Assembly (NCBI GenBank): GCA_002422745.1
Contig: DITH01000031.1
Span: 1-17,802 of the forward strand
From: Alphaproteobacteria bacterium UBA6189
GTDB lineage: Bacteria; Pseudomonadota; Alphaproteobacteria; Rickettsiales; UBA3002
Direction: 5' to 3'
DNA: 17,802 nucleotides
Position numbers and translations under genes: made by a program. Under the pieces are notes generated by a model. The model ran no database searches and was not told where the DNA came from. It saw nothing but the letters and a program-made list of their open reading frames with translations. Positions 1-7,151 of the stretch are shown here, one piece after another. Within the stretch, counting starts at the first letter, position 1; each line of letters starts with the position of its first letter.

Positions 1-692
1 TCGCCGGCCCCCGCGTGGTCGAGCATATGGTCGACGCCGTGCTGTCGTTCGAGGGCGAAGGTTCGCACCAGTTCCGTATCCTGCGCGCGGTGAAAAACCG
101 CTTCGGCGCGACCGACGAGATCGGCGTGTTTGAAATGGGCGATCGCGGCCTGCAGGAAGTGGCTAATCCCTCGGCCCTGTTTCTGCACGACCGCGAAGCC
201 CCCGTTTCGGGCGCCGCCGTGTTCGCAGGCATGGAAGGCACCCGCCCCTTGTTGATCGAGATTCAGGCGCTGGTGTCGCCCTCCAGCATGTCGACCCCGC
301 GCCGTGCCACGGTGGGCTTCGATTCGGCACGCCTCGCCATGATTCTGGCCGTGCTGGAAACCCGCGCGGGCATGCGTTTTTCCGACAAGGAAGTATTCCT
401 GAACGTAGCGGGCGGCCTGAAAATCGCCGAACCCGCCGCCGATGTCACCGCCGCGCTGGCGCTGGTGTCGGCGCTGCTCGACAAACCCCTGCCCGCCCAG
501 CGCATTAGTTTTGGCGAGATGGGCCTGACCGGCGAGATCCGCGTCGTCAGCCGGATGGAAGCCCGGCTGAAAGAGGCAGCGGCGCTTGGCTTTACCCATG
601 CCGTCACCCCGGCGGGGATGAAGGAAAAAATTCTGCCTGCCGAACGCGTCGCCCATGTGGACGCGTTGGTGCAGTTTATGCTACAGAGCTGA
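1..692 (+). CDS. radA: DNA repair protein RadA, C-terminal part (5' end outside window)
   Basis: RadA is a RecA-like ATPase that promotes branch migration of recombination intermediates. The frame is open from the first bases of the window (first full codon at 3) and gives 229 residues up to the TGA at 690-692. The visible part starts just before the family-specific KNRFG motif (bases 93-107), followed by GATDEIGVFEM, and continues through the Lon-protease-like C-terminal domain to the natural end. The zinc finger and Walker A/B motifs must lie upstream of the window. An internal GTG at 15 could be misread as a start, but the residues before it (AGPR) match the family, so the gene is truncated by the window edge and not short. 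It is followed 33 bases later by cvpA, an order common in Alphaproteobacteria. Confidence 0.96.
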   Translation, partial: AGPRVVEHMVDAVLSFEGEGSHQFRILRAVKNRFGATDEIGVFEMGDRGLQEVANPSALFLHDREAPVSGAAVFAGMEGTRPLLIEIQALVSPSSMSTPRRATVGFDSARLAMILAVLETRAGMRFSDKEVFLNVAGGLKIAEPAADVTAALALVSALLDKPLPAQRISFGEMGLTGEIRVVSRMEARLKEAAALGFTHAVTPAGMKEKILPAERVAHVDALVQFMLQS

Positions 693-725
693 GCGAAAGC
701 CACGAAACGGGGGAAATCGGCGCTT

Positions 726-1373
726 ATGGTCCATACCACCATCAACATTCTCGACCTCATCGTATTCGCCGTGCTTGGCCTTTCGGCGCTGCTGTCCTTC
801 TTTCGCGGTTTCGTGCGCGAGGTCCTCTCGCTCGGCGCCTGGGTCGGCGCCACCATCATTACCCTCTATGCCTTCCCGCATGTCGCTGCCTTGCTCAAAC
901 CCCATGTCGGCAGCACCATGGTAGCGAGCGGCTTTGCCGCCCTGTTTACCTTCATGGGTGCGCTGATTATCATTTCGATATTCAACGGGCTGCTGCTTAA
1001 ATTCCTCAAAACCGGGTCCGATGTCGGCGTGCTCGATAATGGGCTCGGCCTTATTTTCGGTCTGGCGCGCGGCGCGTTGCTGATTGCGGTGGTCTATTTC
1101 TTGTTCAGCCTCAGCACCGACAAATCCCAACATCCCGAATGGTTTGAAGGTTCCGTCAGCTTGCCCTATGTAGAGCGTGCCGCGACCTGGGTGGCCGAAG
1201 TAGCCCCCGATTATCTGAAAGAAGTGTCCGAAGGCGACAAAAACGTCGATAATGCGGTGGAAGACGCGGTCGACGACGCCAAGGATAATATCGACGACAG
1301 CACGACCGACATGAATGTCGACTGGCCGACCCTGGACGATTTAAAGCAGCGTATGCAAAAGGTGACCGAATAA
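726..1373 (+). CDS. cvpA: CvpA family inner membrane protein
   Basis: This 215-residue protein is a member of the CvpA family, named for colicin V production in E. coli and often encoded beside purF; its molecular role is not firmly established. Four hydrophobic segments are visible at about residues 8-25, 34-50, 66-88 and 105-128, with the family-typical FFRGFVREVLSL stretch at 25-36. The C-terminal tail (about 160-215) is soluble and strongly acidic, with repeated Asp/Asn (NVDNAVEDAVDDAKDNIDD), and is probably cytoplasmic. The stop codon overlaps the purF ATG by one base (TAATG at 1371-1375), which implies translational coupling. A purine-rich GGGGGA at 709-714 is rather far (11 bases) from the ATG, so the start is likely but not proven by the ribosome site. 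Confidence 0.93.
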   Translation: MVHTTINILDLIVFAVLGLSALLSFFRGFVREVLSLGAWVGATIITLYAFPHVAALLKPHVGSTMVASGFAALFTFMGALIIISIFNGLLLKFLKTGSDVGVLDNGLGLIFGLARGALLIAVVYFLFSLSTDKSQHPEWFEGSVSLPYVERAATWVAEVAPDYLKEVSEGDKNVDNAVEDAVDDAKDNIDDSTTDMNVDWPTLDDLKQRMQKVTE

Positions 1374-2812
1374 TGGCCTTCGATAAATTCAGGGAAGAAT
1401 GCGGCGTCTACGGTATTTTCGGCGCGGTGGATGCCGCCGCCCATACAGCCCTCGGCCTGCATGCATTGCAGCATCGCGGGCAGGAAGCGGCAGGCATCGT
1501 ATCGTGCCAGGCGGGTCAGTTTTATGCCCACCGCGCACTGGGTCTGGTGGGCGATAATTTCAACTCGGCGGATGTGATTAACCGCCTGCCGGGACAAATG
1601 GCCATCGGCCACAACCGTTACTCCACCACCGGTGAAACCCTGCTGCGCAACGTGCAGCCCTTTTCAGCCGATTTATCGTTTGGTGGTTTTGCGCTGGCCC
1701 ATAACGGCAACCTCACCAACGCCATGACCCTGCGCCGTGAACTGATCCAGCGCGGGGCGATTTTCAATTCCAGCTCCGACACCGAAGTCATTGTGCATCG
1801 CGTCGCCCTGTCCACCGCCCCCACGGTGGAAGACCGGATCATCGATGCGCTGACGCAGGTCGAGGGCGCATATTCGCTGGTTATGCTGTCGCCGACCACG
1901 CTGATCGGCGTGCGCGATCCGCACGGTGTGCGCCCGCTAGTGCTCGGCAAACTTGGCGATGCGCTTATTCTTACGTCCGAAACCTGCGCGCTCGACATTA
2001 TCGGCGCGGAATATGTACGCGATATCGCCCCCGGCGAAATGGTAGTGATCGACGGCAACGGCCTGCGCAGCTTGTTTCCTTTTGCCCCGCACCCGCATCG
2101 CCTGTGTATTTTCGAATATGTCTATTTCGCGCGGCCCGATTCGATGATCGCCGACCGCAACGTTTATGCCGTGCGCAAACGCATTGGCGCGGAGCTCGCG
2201 AAAGAAAGCCATATCGACGCCGACATGATCGTGCCGGTGCCCGATTCCGGCGTGCCCGCTGCTATCGGCTATGCCGAACAGTCCGGCTTGCCGTTCGAGC
2301 TCGGCATTATCCGCAACCATTATGTCGGCCGCACCTTTATCGAACCGTCCGAGCAGGTCCGCCATCTCGGCGTCAAACTGAAGCATAACGCCAATATCGC
2401 CGCACTGAAAGGCAAGCGCGTCGTGCTGGTCGACGATTCGATCGTGCGTGGCACCACCTCGCGTAAAATCGTTACCATGGTGCGCGAAGCCGGAGCCGCC
2501 GAAGTGCATATGCGCATCGCCAGCGCGCCCACCACCCATAGCTGCTATTATGGGGTCGATACGCCCGAGCGCAGCGAGTTAATGGCCGCCAATCATACGG
2601 TCGAGGAAATGGCCGCTATCATCGGTGTCGATTCCCTCGCCTTCCTCTCACTCGACGGCATGTACCGCGCCGTCGGCGAGGCACGCCGCAACAATGAGCT
2701 GCCGCAATTCTGCGATGCCTGTTTTAGTGGCGACTACCCCGTTGCCCTGACCGATGTGGCCAGCGGCATCGGCGGCAAACAGCGTGATCTCTTCGTGAAA
2801 GACGTCGCATGA
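1373..2812 (+). CDS. purF: Amidophosphoribosyltransferase (glutamine PRPP amidotransferase)
   Basis: PurF makes 5-phosphoribosylamine from PRPP and glutamine, the first committed step of de novo purine synthesis in the cytoplasm. The protein has 479 residues, the normal length. A nine-residue propeptide (MAFDKFREE) precedes the catalytic Cys10 of the N-terminal glutaminase domain; HNRYSTTGE (79-87) and AHNGNLTN belong to the same domain. The PRPP-binding loop VVLVDDSIVRGTT begins at residue 350. Cys245, Cys391, Cys447 and Cys450 (CDAC) occupy the positions of the 4Fe-4S ligands known from the Bacillus subtilis enzyme, so this is the Fe-S type with a processed propeptide, unlike the E. coli form. 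It overlaps cvpA by one base and the next gene by four (ATGA). Confidence 0.97.
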   Translation: MAFDKFREECGVYGIFGAVDAAAHTALGLHALQHRGQEAAGIVSCQAGQFYAHRALGLVGDNFNSADVINRLPGQMAIGHNRYSTTGETLLRNVQPFSADLSFGGFALAHNGNLTNAMTLRRELIQRGAIFNSSSDTEVIVHRVALSTAPTVEDRIIDALTQVEGAYSLVMLSPTTLIGVRDPHGVRPLVLGKLGDALILTSETCALDIIGAEYVRDIAPGEMVVIDGNGLRSLFPFAPHPHRLCIFEYVYFARPDSMIADRNVYAVRKRIGAELAKESHIDADMIVPVPDSGVPAAIGYAEQSGLPFELGIIRNHYVGRTFIEPSEQVRHLGVKLKHNANIAALKGKRVVLVDDSIVRGTTSRKIVTMVREAGAAEVHMRIASAPTTHSCYYGVDTPERSELMAANHTVEEMAAIIGVDSLAFLSLDGMYRAVGEARRNNELPQFCDACFSGDYPVALTDVASGIGGKQRDLFVKDVA

Positions 2813-3183
2813 GCCAAGCGGCCCTGCCATCCTACTCCACTACCCTATGGCGCGGATTTCGTAGCCGCTGCCCGCGCTGCGGCACGGGGAAACTTTTCCG
2901 CCGCTTTCTGAAAGTGGCCGACAACTGCCCCGCCTGCCAGGAAGCCTACCACCATCACCGGGCCGACGACCTGCCCGCCTATCTCCTGATTTTGGTGCTG
3001 GGTCATATACTGGTGCCGCTGATCGTCACGGTCGAGCTGCTGTATGAGCCGCCCTACTGGCTTTACGTCAGTCTCTGGTTGCCTGCCACGGTCGTGCTGG
3101 CGGTCGGATTACTGCAGCCGATCAAGGGGATGGTGGTAGCGCTGCAATGGCGCATGGGCATGCACGGATTTTTTCGAGGCTAA
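2809..3183 (+). CDS. DUF983 family small membrane protein with zinc ribbon
   Basis: This 124-residue protein has a CPRCG motif at 21-25 and a second CPAC at 40-43, together a likely four-cysteine zinc ribbon, followed by two hydrophobic helices (about 56-77 and 81-103) and a short basic tail. This layout is that of the DUF983 family, whose function is unknown to me. Its ATG overlaps the purF stop as ATGA (2809-2812), so it is the last member of the coupled cvpA-purF unit, and its expression should follow purine biosynthesis. The zinc ribbon before the membrane pair would sit on the cytoplasmic side if the first helix runs inward to outward; that topology is inferred. Confidence 0.85.
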   Translation: MSQAALPSYSTTLWRGFRSRCPRCGTGKLFRRFLKVADNCPACQEAYHHHRADDLPAYLLILVLGHILVPLIVTVELLYEPPYWLYVSLWLPATVVLAVGLLQPIKGMVVALQWRMGMHGFFRG

Positions 3184-3206
3184 ACATCCCGAAAACGAAT
3201 TTCTTA

Positions 3207-3235
3207 TTCCCACTTCACCCCTACCTGCGTATGGT
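3207..3235 (+). promoter_or_regulatory. Possible weak sigma-70-type promoter before the SDR gene
   Basis: TTCCCA (3207-3212) and TATGGT (3230-3235) are 17 bases apart, each matching four of six consensus positions. Transcription would begin at about 3241-3242, on the ATG itself. The SDR gene has no Shine-Dalgarno, so a leaderless transcript would fit, but both hexamers are weak and could arise by chance. Confidence 0.25.
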
Positions 3236-3241
3236 TTCTGC

Positions 3242-3949
3242 ATGGCTGAATTCGATCATAAAGTTGCTCTGGTGACCGGCGCCTCGCGCGGCATTGGTGC
3301 CGCCGCCGCTAAACAGCTGGCCGCCCAGGGTGCGCATGTGGTGCTGGTCGGCCGCACAGTCGGCGGGCTAGAGGAGGTCGACGACGCGATTCGTAGCGCC
3401 GGGGGCAGCGCCACGCTCGTCCCGCTCGACCTGCGGCAAATGGAGATGATCGATAATCTCGGCGCGCAGCTTTACGAACGGTTCGGCAAGCTCGATATGC
3501 TGATCGGCAACGCCGCGATGCTGGGCTCGCTTTCCCCCATCGCTCACGCCTCGCCGACGGAAGTCGAGGATGTGTTTACCGTCAATACCCTGGCGAACTA
3601 CCGCCTCATCCGCGCCTGCGACCCGCTGCTGCGTTTATCGGATGGGGGCCGTGTGGTCATGGTCTCGTCCGGCGCAGCGACAGCCGCCATCGCCTATTGG
3701 GGCGCCTACGCCGCCAGTAAAGCGGCGCTGGAGCATCTCACCCTCACCTACGCGGCGGAAGTGAAAGCGACCAACATCCGCGTCAACATCCTTGATCCCG
3801 GTGTGGTGCGTACCCGCATGCGCGCCCAGGCCTTCCCGGCGGAAGATGTAACGACCCTCCCCGCGCCCGAGGCCATGGCCCATTGGTTCGTCACGCTCTG
3901 TCGGGCGGATGCCCCGCACGGCAAGCGCATTATCGCACAGCCTGCCTAG
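3242..3949 (+). CDS. Short-chain dehydrogenase/reductase (classical SDR)
   Basis: This 235-residue NAD(P)-dependent oxidoreductase has the classical SDR layout. The cofactor motif TGASRGIG is at 12-19, GNAAM replaces the usual NNAG, and the catalytic triad is Ser143, Tyr156 and Lys160 (YAASK). LDPGVVRTRM follows the last core strand, as in classical members. Arg39 (VGRT) after the second strand suggests a preference for NADP(H), which is an inference. The substrate cannot be deduced; YciK-like and acyl-carrier reductase-like members look similar at this level. An SDR gene in the radA-cvpA-purF neighbourhood is common in Alphaproteobacteria. It is 58 bases from the preceding gene and has no ribosome site before its ATG, but the start is fixed by the normal distance to the glycine motif. 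Confidence 0.92.
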   Translation: MAEFDHKVALVTGASRGIGAAAAKQLAAQGAHVVLVGRTVGGLEEVDDAIRSAGGSATLVPLDLRQMEMIDNLGAQLYERFGKLDMLIGNAAMLGSLSPIAHASPTEVEDVFTVNTLANYRLIRACDPLLRLSDGGRVVMVSSGAATAAIAYWGAYAASKAALEHLTLTYAAEVKATNIRVNILDPGVVRTRMRAQAFPAEDVTTLPAPEAMAHWFVTLCRADAPHGKRIIAQPA

Positions 3950-3974
3950 CATCGCGAAAACCTCCCAAGAATAC

Positions 3975-4003
3975 TTGTCCTGCCGCCTGCTTACGGCTAC
4001 ATT
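3975..4003 (+). promoter_or_regulatory. Probable sigma-70-type promoter of nhaA
   Basis: TTGTCC (3975-3980) and TACATT (3998-4003) are separated by exactly 17 bases, each matching four of six consensus positions. The predicted start at about 4010 gives a short leader that still contains the nhaA ribosome site. It lies between the SDR stop and nhaA, so nhaA can be transcribed separately. Confidence 0.5.
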
Positions 4004-4016
4004 CGCACCGCAGCAT

Positions 4017-4022
4017 GGAGGT
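4017..4022 (+). promoter_or_regulatory. Strong Shine-Dalgarno that sets the nhaA start
   Basis: GGAGGT lies seven bases before the ATG at 4030. The frame is open upstream to an ATG at 3883, but that start lies inside the SDR gene and would add 49 residues not expected in NhaA, so 4030 is preferred. Confidence 0.85.
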
Positions 4023-4029
4023 AGCCCAT

Positions 4030-5172
4030 ATGAATAAATGGATGAAGGCGTTTTTTGCCAGTGAAATGGCCGGTGGTGTCGCAATGCTTACCACTGCGTT
4101 GATCGCGCTTGTATTGGCCAACACCGCCCTGAACGATGTGTATCACGACCTCATCCACACTCCGCTTATTTCCAAGTTCAATCTGCATTATATCTCGCAC
4201 GATATGCTCATGCCGATCTTCTTCCTGCTGGTCGGGATGGAGCTAAAATACGAAATGCTCTCCGGTGCTCTATCGCAACCGCGTCAGCGCGTACTGCCCC
4301 TTTTTGCCGCAGTCGGCGGCATTGCTTTTCCGGCATTGATTTATATGGCCATCACCCACGATACGGCCGGATTAGGAAACGGCTGGGCCATTCCCACCGC
4401 CACTGACATCGCGTTTGCCATCTGCATTATTAACCTGGCCGGGCGCTCGGTACCGGCGGCAGCGAAAGTGTTCCTGCTCGCCATCGCGATTTACGACGAT
4501 CTCGCCGCCATCCTCATTATCGCCCTGTTCTATAGCGGTTCGCTCGACATGGTGCCCCTGCTCGGTGCCGCAGCCGTTGCCCTAACCATGGGCTTCATGA
4601 ACCGCCGCAATATCGGTCAGGTGGCGCAATACTTGCTGCTGGGCATCGCACTCGGTTTTCTGCTGTATAAAGCTGGCATCCATACCACCGTCGCCGGCAT
4701 GATCACCGGACTGTGCATTCCCCTGAAAGGCAATTACCGTGGTAAAAATTCGCCGCTCGAAAGCCTGATGCACGATCTGCACCCGCTGGTCGCTTTCGGC
4801 GTGTTGCCACTATTCGCCTTCTCGAGCGCCGGGGTCAGCTTTGAAGGATTGTCACTCGGTATTTTGCTGGAACCCTTGCCGCTCGGCATTGCCTTGGGGC
4901 TATTTTTCGGCAAGCAGCTCGGTATCTTTGGTGTCACCTATATCGCGGCCAAATCCGGCTTCGCGCCCCCACCCAAAGGGGCCAGCTGGTATACTATATA
5001 CGGCATTTCGTTGATTGCCGGGATCGGTTTTACCATGAGCCTGTTCATCGGTCAGCTCGCCTTCAGCAATGAATTGCTGCAAACCGAGATGAAACTGGGC
5101 GTCATGGCGGGCTCGCTGCTTTCGGCGGTGGTAGGGCTTGCAGTACTTAAACTGCGTCCCGCCGTTACTTGA
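4030..5172 (+). CDS. nhaA: Na+/H+ antiporter NhaA
   Basis: NhaA exchanges internal Na+ (or Li+) for external protons across the inner membrane, controlling pH and sodium. The protein has 380 residues, close to the usual 380-390. It starts with the family-typical amphipathic MNKWMKAFFASEMAGG and then has about a dozen hydrophobic helices. Asp126 (PTATDIAFA), the pair Asp156-Asp157 (YDDLAAI) and Lys295 (FFGKQLG) correspond to the functionally essential Asp133, Asp163-Asp164 and Lys300 of the E. coli protein. FFLLVGMELKYE near residue 65 is also conserved. It has its own promoter and strong ribosome site and is probably independent of the SDR gene. Nothing in the sequence suggests a defect. No NhaR-type regulator is present in the window. 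Confidence 0.96.
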   Translation: MNKWMKAFFASEMAGGVAMLTTALIALVLANTALNDVYHDLIHTPLISKFNLHYISHDMLMPIFFLLVGMELKYEMLSGALSQPRQRVLPLFAAVGGIAFPALIYMAITHDTAGLGNGWAIPTATDIAFAICIINLAGRSVPAAAKVFLLAIAIYDDLAAILIIALFYSGSLDMVPLLGAAAVALTMGFMNRRNIGQVAQYLLLGIALGFLLYKAGIHTTVAGMITGLCIPLKGNYRGKNSPLESLMHDLHPLVAFGVLPLFAFSSAGVSFEGLSLGILLEPLPLGIALGLFFGKQLGIFGVTYIAAKSGFAPPPKGASWYTIYGISLIAGIGFTMSLFIGQLAFSNELLQTEMKLGVMAGSLLSAVVGLAVLKLRPAVT

Positions 5173-5226
5173 CACGCATCAACGACGTTTTTTCTCCGTT
5201 GCACTAATGCTCCTCATCACTAAAAA

Positions 5227-5231
5227 GGAGG
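5227..5231 (+). promoter_or_regulatory. Shine-Dalgarno that sets the small lipoprotein start
   Basis: GGAGG, within an A-rich run, lies five bases before the ATG at 5237. It selects this start over the upstream in-frame ATG at 5138, which lies inside nhaA and would put 33 extra residues before the signal peptide. Confidence 0.8.
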
Positions 5232-5236
5232 AAGCA

Positions 5237-5467
5237 ATGCGTCTGCTATTATTCATTGCGCCAGCGTGGCTGCTAGCCAGCGCCTGCCAGCCCGAACCCC
5301 CGGCCCCTGCACCGGCGGCACAGGCCCCGGCAAGTACGCCCATCCAGTGGGAACAGCTCGACTACGTGCCACGCGATCGCAAAACCGCACCACGAAAAGC
5401 CCATGAATTCGGCGATTGCTCGCCGCGCGACCTGCAGAATTTCACCTGCGACACGATTATCCATTAA
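5237..5467 (+). CDS. Small putative lipoprotein (76 aa), unknown function
   Basis: A short basic start (MR) and a hydrophobic stretch (residues 3-14) lead to ASAC with Cys17, an acceptable lipobox with Ala instead of the more usual Leu at -3. A Pro/Ala-rich linker (18-35) follows, then a compact tail with only two further cysteines, Cys61 and Cys71, which could form a disulfide in the periplasm. If processed, the mature lipoprotein has 60 residues. I do not recognise a family. It starts 64 bases after the nhaA stop, on the same strand, and may be read through from nhaA since no terminator is evident between them. A small membrane-anchored protein downstream of an antiporter could act at the envelope, but no function is implied by sequence. 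Confidence 0.7.
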   Translation: MRLLLFIAPAWLLASACQPEPPAPAPAAQAPASTPIQWEQLDYVPRDRKTAPRKAHEFGDCSPRDLQNFTCDTIIH

Positions 5468-5489
5468 TATATTTTCTTTATATCTTCTT

Positions 5490-5510
5490 GGGCGCTTTCT
5501 TCCTGCGCCC
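5490..5510 (+). terminator. GC-rich hairpin, possible weak terminator after the lipoprotein gene
   Basis: GGGCGC (5490-5495) and GCGCCC (5505-5510) form a perfect six-base stem with a nine-base pyrimidine loop, 22 bases after the lipoprotein stop. There is no U-run after it (TTATG follows), so intrinsic termination would be inefficient; it may instead protect the 3' end of the transcript. Confidence 0.35.
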
Positions 5511-5691
5511 TTATGCCGTTGCGCGCATGATGGCAACATGGCCACACGACCCTACTGGAGCGGGCAGATCCGGCTTCCACCGGTGCCAGAATAATTTAGT
5601 TCGGCTTAACGAAAGATCGGAGGCGGCTGCTATTGAATTTACGTGGACGAGGATACACCCATGAGCATCATCATGATTCGCACCCATACGC

Positions 5692-5696
5692 AGGAG
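5692..5696 (+). promoter_or_regulatory. Shine-Dalgarno for the charged 167-aa protein
   Basis: AGGAG lies seven bases before the ATG at 5704. It is the main reason to prefer this frame over long open frames in the opposite strand and in another frame of the same strand across the same DNA. Confidence 0.65.
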
Positions 5697-5703
5697 CAAT
5701 CCC

Positions 5704-6207
5704 ATGCCAAACCGTCGTCGCCCGTACTATCCAGAGGAAGAATACGCCATGCGTCGCGCACCGCGGCAGGGTCAGGAACGCTATTATCCCGAGGAATTTG
5801 ATCGTCACGACCGCGCACCGCGCGACCAGCACGATCCGCACGAGCAGCCGGACGACCGCCCGCATTATGGCTACGAACGTCCCGTACAGCGCCATGTGGC
5901 TGATGTACCGTGTCCCCGCAACGATGACCGTCCCCGCGCATTCGATGAGCGCCGTGATCCTCGGGACTACGGACGTGGCGACGACGATCGCGATTGGCAA
6001 CAGGAGCGTTACCGCACCCGCGGCGATCACCATGGCGAGGAAGGCCATGAGCCAGAACAATACTCGCGCCGCAACACGCAATACCGCGAACAATACCGCG
6101 ATGCGCGCGCCTATCCTGGTGAGCGCGAAGTGGAGGCGGGGGAACGTGATGAACGCTATGGCCGCGACCCGCGTTTTTATGGCAACGAACAACCGCGAGG
6201 CAAATGA
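5704..6207 (+). CDS. Hypothetical charged, Arg/Asp/Glu/Tyr/His-rich disordered protein
   Basis: This 167-residue protein has almost no hydrophobic residues, no predicted core, a single cysteine (in PCPRN), and dense Arg, Asp, Glu, His, Gln and Tyr, so it should be intrinsically disordered and cytoplasmic. YYPEE occurs twice near the N-terminus (residues 8-12 and 27-31), and YGRGDDD and YGRDPRFYG recur later. I do not recognise a family; similar polyampholyte proteins with RDYGRG-like motifs occur in Alphaproteobacteria without known function. A good ribosome site supports the start. Opposite-strand and other-frame ORFs over this DNA are as long but lack ribosome sites. The stop overlaps the ATG of a 46-codon ORF (ATGA at 6204-6207). 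The gene stands 236 bases from its upstream neighbour, and no convincing promoter was found. Confidence 0.6.
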   Translation: MPNRRRPYYPEEEYAMRRAPRQGQERYYPEEFDRHDRAPRDQHDPHEQPDDRPHYGYERPVQRHVADVPCPRNDDRPRAFDERRDPRDYGRGDDDRDWQQERYRTRGDHHGEEGHEPEQYSRRNTQYREQYRDARAYPGEREVEAGERDERYGRDPRFYGNEQPRGK

Positions 6208-6344
6208 CCGTGCCCCCACTGCCCCAGGCTAGCAACCAATCATCGGGCACCAGCGCCGGGCAGGCGCAGCTTCATGACAGGGAGGAAGCACGCCAAGCGT
6301 CTGTCGGCAATAACGCTCGGGGTCGTAAACGGAAAAACGGCTAA
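6204..6344 (+). CDS. Small basic ORF (46 aa), overlapping the charged-protein gene
   Basis: An ATG inside ATGA (6204-6207) opens a 46-residue frame ending at the TAA at 6342-6344. The product is polar, Gln/Ser/Ala-rich in the middle and ends in a basic cluster, GRKRKNG. It has no hydrophobic segment and no family I recognise. The four-base overlap is the same coupling seen between other gene pairs in this window, which is the main support; the short length means that chance is a real alternative. It would fill most of the 179-base gap before the ABC transporter genes. Confidence 0.3.
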   Translation: MTVPPLPQASNQSSGTSAGQAQLHDREEARQASVGNNARGRKRKNG

Positions 6345-6386
6345 CCCCCTTGCTCCCTAACAGGCTTTGCCGTAGCGTATGGCGCG

Positions 6387-7151
6387 ATGATCGAGCTCGA
6401 GCAGGTGACGGCGTCTTACCCGGCCAGTAGCACGCCAGTGCTGCAAGCGGTCACGCTCACTATTCGCCAGCACGAAACACTGGTATTGCTTGGCGGTTCC
6501 GGCTCGGGAAAATCCACCATTTTGAAAACCATCCTGCGGCTGCTGCCCATTTCCGAGGGTGCCATCCGGCTCGACGGGACCGACATCCATGCTACCGACG
6601 CCATCGCCCTGCGCCGTTCCATCGGCATGGTGTTTCAGGGCATGGCCTTGTTTCCACACCTGACCGTAGCCGAAAATATCGGGTTACCACTGAAACTTTC
6701 GGGCATGAAGCGCGCCGCTATCCGCCTGCGGGTGGAGGAATTACTCGCGCTGGTGGCGCTTCCCCCGGGCGAGTTCGCCACACGCCTGCCGCATCAGCTT
6801 TCCGGCGGCCAGCAGCAGCGGGTCGGCGTCGCACGCGCCTTGGCGCCGAACCCCAGTTACCTGCTGATGGACGAACCGTTCGGTGCACTCGACGCCATCA
6901 CCCGCCGCAGCCTGCAGGACGAAATCAAACGCCTGCGCCAGACACTCGACATTACCATTCTGTTTGTCACGCATGATGTGATGGAAGCGGTCAGCCTTGG
7001 CGACCGACTCGCTGTGATGGAACAGGGCCGCATCCTGCAGTGCGACACCGTGCGCCGCCTGATGGCTCATCCCACCCACCCGTCGGTGGAAAAGCTCGTC
7101 AGTCAGCCTTTGGCCGAGCTGGAACATTTTGTTCAGGCAAGCCTCGCATGA
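6387..7151 (+). CDS. ABC importer ATPase, osmoprotectant/quaternary-amine (OpuC/EgtU) type
   Basis: This 254-residue cytoplasmic ATPase drives import with the permease encoded next. Walker A is GGSGSGKST (36-44), the Q-loop glutamine is Gln84, the signature is LSGGQ (138-142), Walker B ends in Asp162-Glu163, and the H-loop is His196 (FVTHD). FQGMALFPHLTVAENI and the MDEPFGALDAITR segment are typical of the ProV/OpuCA group. The C-terminal CBS domains found in osmoregulated OpuCA/OpuA ATPases are absent; the protein stops shortly after the core domain, so gating by ionic strength through CBS domains is not expected. There is no clear Shine-Dalgarno before the ATG. The stop overlaps the permease start (ATGA, 7148-7151). 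Confidence 0.92.
   Translation: MIELEQVTASYPASSTPVLQAVTLTIRQHETLVLLGGSGSGKSTILKTILRLLPISEGAIRLDGTDIHATDAIALRRSIGMVFQGMALFPHLTVAENIGLPLKLSGMKRAAIRLRVEELLALVALPPGEFATRLPHQLSGGQQQRVGVARALAPNPSYLLMDEPFGALDAITRRSLQDEIKRLRQTLDITILFVTHDVMEAVSLGDRLAVMEQGRILQCDTVRRLMAHPTHPSVEKLVSQPLAELEHFVQASLA

Noticed and set aside
3883..4029. N-terminal extension of NhaA to an upstream ATG at 3883
   Set aside because: It would overlap the SDR gene and add residues not expected in NhaA; a strong Shine-Dalgarno directs the start to 4030.
5177..5202. CAACG ... CGTTG inverted repeat with a T-run after nhaA, considered as a terminator
   Set aside because: The T-run lies inside the loop instead of after the stem, so it does not have terminator geometry.
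5671..6219. Antisense frame encoding a hydrophobic, membrane-like 182-aa protein opposite the charged-protein gene
   Set aside because: The reverse complement of Arg/Asp/His-rich codons automatically yields Ala/Val/Ile-rich hydrophobic stretches. It has no ribosome site, and the plus-strand frame has a well-placed one.
5633..6232. Alternative plus-strand frame of 199 codons over the charged-protein gene
   Set aside because: It begins with a TTG that lacks a ribosome site, and its Thr/Ala/Asn-rich product looks like a frame-shifted reading of the charged gene.
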